The notes under the pieces are model-generated. The model had not been told where the DNA came from and did not search any database. It saw only the letters and a program-made list of their open reading frames with translations. 7,158 nucleotides of DNA. Origin: Alphaproteobacteria bacterium (lineage in GTDB: Bacteria; Pseudomonadota; Alphaproteobacteria; Micavibrionales; UBA2020). Shown in pieces: positions 5,920-7,158 of this stretch. The position numbers and the translations under genes are program-made. The stretch lies in the NCBI GenBank assembly GCA_018971405.1, contig JAGXAX010000076.1, positions 1 to 7,158 of the forward strand. The letters run 5' to 3'. The stretch's first letter is position 1. Every line of letters begins with the position of its first letter.

Positions 5920-6681
5920 TCAGAAGGGGAAGACCGCGTCGAAGAACTGCTGGCCGTAGCTCGGCTGCTGCAGGTTGGTGAGCAGGCCCTTGCCGCCGTA
6001 AGTGATGCGCGCTTCCGCGATCTTGTCGTAGGAGATGGTGTTGTCGTTGAGGATGTCCTCCGGCCGAATGATGCCTTCGAGCGCAAGGTTGCGCATCTCG
6101 TTGTTGACGACGACCTGCTGGTGGCCCTGAATGACGAAGTTGCCGTTGGGCAGCACCTGCATGACCGTCGCTGCCAGCTTGAGGTTGATGGCTTCCGAGC
6201 GCTGGATCTTGCCGGTGCCGTTGGAGGCCGAGTCGGAACTTAAGCCCACGAGCTTGGAAGGGTCTACGCCCTTGAACATGTTGGGCAGGATCTTGGTTTC
6301 CGCGCCGAAGAAGTTCGGCATCCCGTCGGTCTCCGAGCCGGTCTTGCTGCGGTCGGTCTCGTTCTGCAGGTCGGCCGTGTCGTTGATGGCGATGGTGACC
6401 GTCACGATGTCGCCGATCTTCGCCGCGCGCTGATCCTTGAAGAAGGTCTGGCGCTGCGGCTGCCACAGCGAGTTGGGGCTGGTGTTGGCGGCGACCGGCT
6501 GCGGCATCGGCATCGTGATCGGCCGGTAGCCCGGCTGCATCACGGGATTGGTGATCTGCGTCACCTGCGGCGTCTTGCCGATCTCGGAAATCTGCTGGCC
6601 GATGCCGCAGCCGCCGAGCAGCAGGGCGGCGGCGAGGCAGGTGCCGGCTTTCAGGATTTTCTTGTAAGAGCTGGTTTTCAT
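5920..6681 (-). CDS. flgH: Flagellar L-ring protein FlgH (lipoprotein)
   Basis: This 253-residue outer-membrane lipoprotein forms the L-ring that lets the flagellar rod pass through the outer membrane. The basic N-terminus and hydrophobic stretch (about 9-22) end in the lipobox LGGC with lipidated Cys25. Family blocks in order: NSLWQ (70-74), KIGDIVTVTI (88-97), QVLPNGNFVIQG (175-186), LEGIIRPEDI (201-210), NTISYDKIAEARITYGGKG (214-232) and the C-terminal SYGQQFFDAVFPF. The longer central linker (about 110-160, with PNFFGAETK and VDPSKL) and the YDKIAEARI wording are typical of alphaproteobacterial FlgH; E. coli FlgH is about 232 residues. ATG 6681 has AGGAG 7 nt upstream. It follows flgA by 25 bp, is clearly in the same operon, and is the last gene before the strong terminator. 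Confidence 0.96.
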   Translation of the reverse strand: MKTSSYKKILKAGTCLAAALLLGGCGIGQQISEIGKTPQVTQITNPVMQPGYRPITMPMPQPVAANTSPNSLWQPQRQTFFKDQRAAKIGDIVTVTIAINDTADLQNETDRSKTGSETDGMPNFFGAETKILPNMFKGVDPSKLVGLSSDSASNGTGKIQRSEAINLKLAATVMQVLPNGNFVIQGHQQVVVNNEMRNLALEGIIRPEDILNDNTISYDKIAEARITYGGKGLLTNLQQPSYGQQFFDAVFPF

Positions 6682-6706
6682 GTTCGTTCTCCTGCTTTCC
6701 TGTTGC

Positions 6707-7158
6707 CTACATCGCGCCCGGCGCGGCCAGCGGCGACTGCACGCTCACGGTCTGCGGGCCGGTGATGACGGCGTCGATGATCTGCTTCGAGCTCGGGTTC
6801 ATGATGCGGATGTCGTCGCCGACCGCGCCGTTGTCGAGCGCCCGGCCCTTGGCGGTGAGGCTGATAAAGGCGCTGTCAAGCGTCATGGTGACAAGCTCGC
6901 CTTTCCTGATGACCTGCGGCAGCTTCACGGCATTGGCCGCCACGGGGCGCATCGCCGGCAGGCCGAAGCGCGGCGTGCGGCCGATCAGGTTCGCGGCCTG
7001 CGTGATCATCGACGAAGACACGTCGGTCGAGCGCATGTCGACGTAATCGATGTCGGCGGCACGGATGACGTCGCCGGGGTTGAGCGGCGCGTTGAGGACG
7101 GGGATGCGCTCGATGGCGCAATAGTGGCCGGTGACGGTCTCCCGCGCGTCGGGCGCGG
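6707..7158 (-). CDS. flgA: Flagellar P-ring assembly chaperone FlgA, C-terminal part (5' end outside window)
   Basis: The frame is open from the TAG at 6709-6707 to the window edge, giving about 150 C-terminal residues; the Met at 7036 is internal. FlgA is a periplasmic chaperone needed for assembly of the FlgI P-ring. The visible part spans the SAF-like region and C-terminal domain: IPVLNAPLNPGDVIRAADIDYVD (codons about 7107-7037), then LIGRTPRFGLPAMRP, VIRKGELVTM, ISLTAKGRALDNGAVGDDIRIMNPSSKQIIDAVITGP. The KGRALDNGAVGDxIRxxNxxS block is the diagnostic FlgA signature. The signal peptide and N-terminal domain lie beyond 7158. The stop is 25 bp before the flgH start, and the order flgA-flgH agrees with alphaproteobacterial flgF-flgG-flgA-flgH operons. 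Confidence 0.9.
   Translation of the reverse strand, partial: APDARETVTGHYCAIERIPVLNAPLNPGDVIRAADIDYVDMRSTDVSSSMITQAANLIGRTPRFGLPAMRPVAANAVKLPQVIRKGELVTMTLDSAFISLTAKGRALDNGAVGDDIRIMNPSSKQIIDAVITGPQTVSVQSPLAAPGAM

Noticed and set aside
5821..6243. 140-codon plus-strand frame over the terminator and flgH
   Set aside because: It crosses a strong intrinsic terminator stem and lies antisense to the conserved C-terminal half of flgH, with no domain of its own.

Overview
This window looks like ordinary chromosomal DNA of a flagellated, GC-rich Gram-negative bacterium, most likely an alphaproteobacterium. The evidence is a complete FlgH whose C-terminus carries the alphaproteobacterial wording (YDKIAEARITYGGKG, ending in FPF), the gene order flgA-flgH (as in alphaproteobacterial flgFGAH operons), and a late lipid A/Kdo cluster waaA-lpxK-lpxL. 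The genus cannot be set from the sequence alone. An uncultured Rhodospirillales- or Micavibrionales-like lineage is only a guess. No mobile element, CRISPR array, tRNA, rRNA, phage gene or defence system was seen.

Layout. Positions 1-291 hold the 3' end of an ornithine aminotransferase gene (rocD, + strand). It converges on a small uncharacterised gene (383-661, - strand), and the gap between them is filled by a 52-bp palindromic repeat with an 8-bp period (320-371). The 76-bp gap 662-737 separates the small gene from the divergent waaA. It contains a good sigma70-like promoter for the small gene, placed so that the mRNA would start at or next to the ATG, and a perfect 14-bp palindrome lies inside the promoter spacer. 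Positions 738-3936 (+) form a tight, overlapping operon: waaA (Kdo transferase), lpxK (lipid A 4'-kinase) and lpxL/htrB (late acyltransferase). It runs convergently into fadD (3989-5716, -), an acyl-CoA synthetase with its own perfect TATAAT box and strong Shine-Dalgarno. Upstream of fadD, a textbook intrinsic terminator (5842-5875) closes a flagellar operon read on the - strand: flgA (3' part, runs off the window at 7158) followed by flgH (5920-6681).

How the genes work together. LpxK makes lipid IVA by phosphorylating the disaccharide precursor, WaaA adds Kdo, and LpxL adds a secondary acyl chain. This is three consecutive late steps of Kdo2-lipid A synthesis, with stop/start overlaps that favour coupled translation. 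FlgA and FlgH serve P-ring and L-ring assembly of the flagellar basal body, the L-ring sitting in the LPS-containing outer membrane. FadD activates fatty acids for degradation or lipid synthesis, and RocD links ornithine to glutamate semialdehyde. These last two are metabolically separate.

Most of the window is routine. The points most worth a second look are the candidate leaderless promoter with its embedded palindrome (668-696), the small gene it drives, and the period-8 palindromic repeat.
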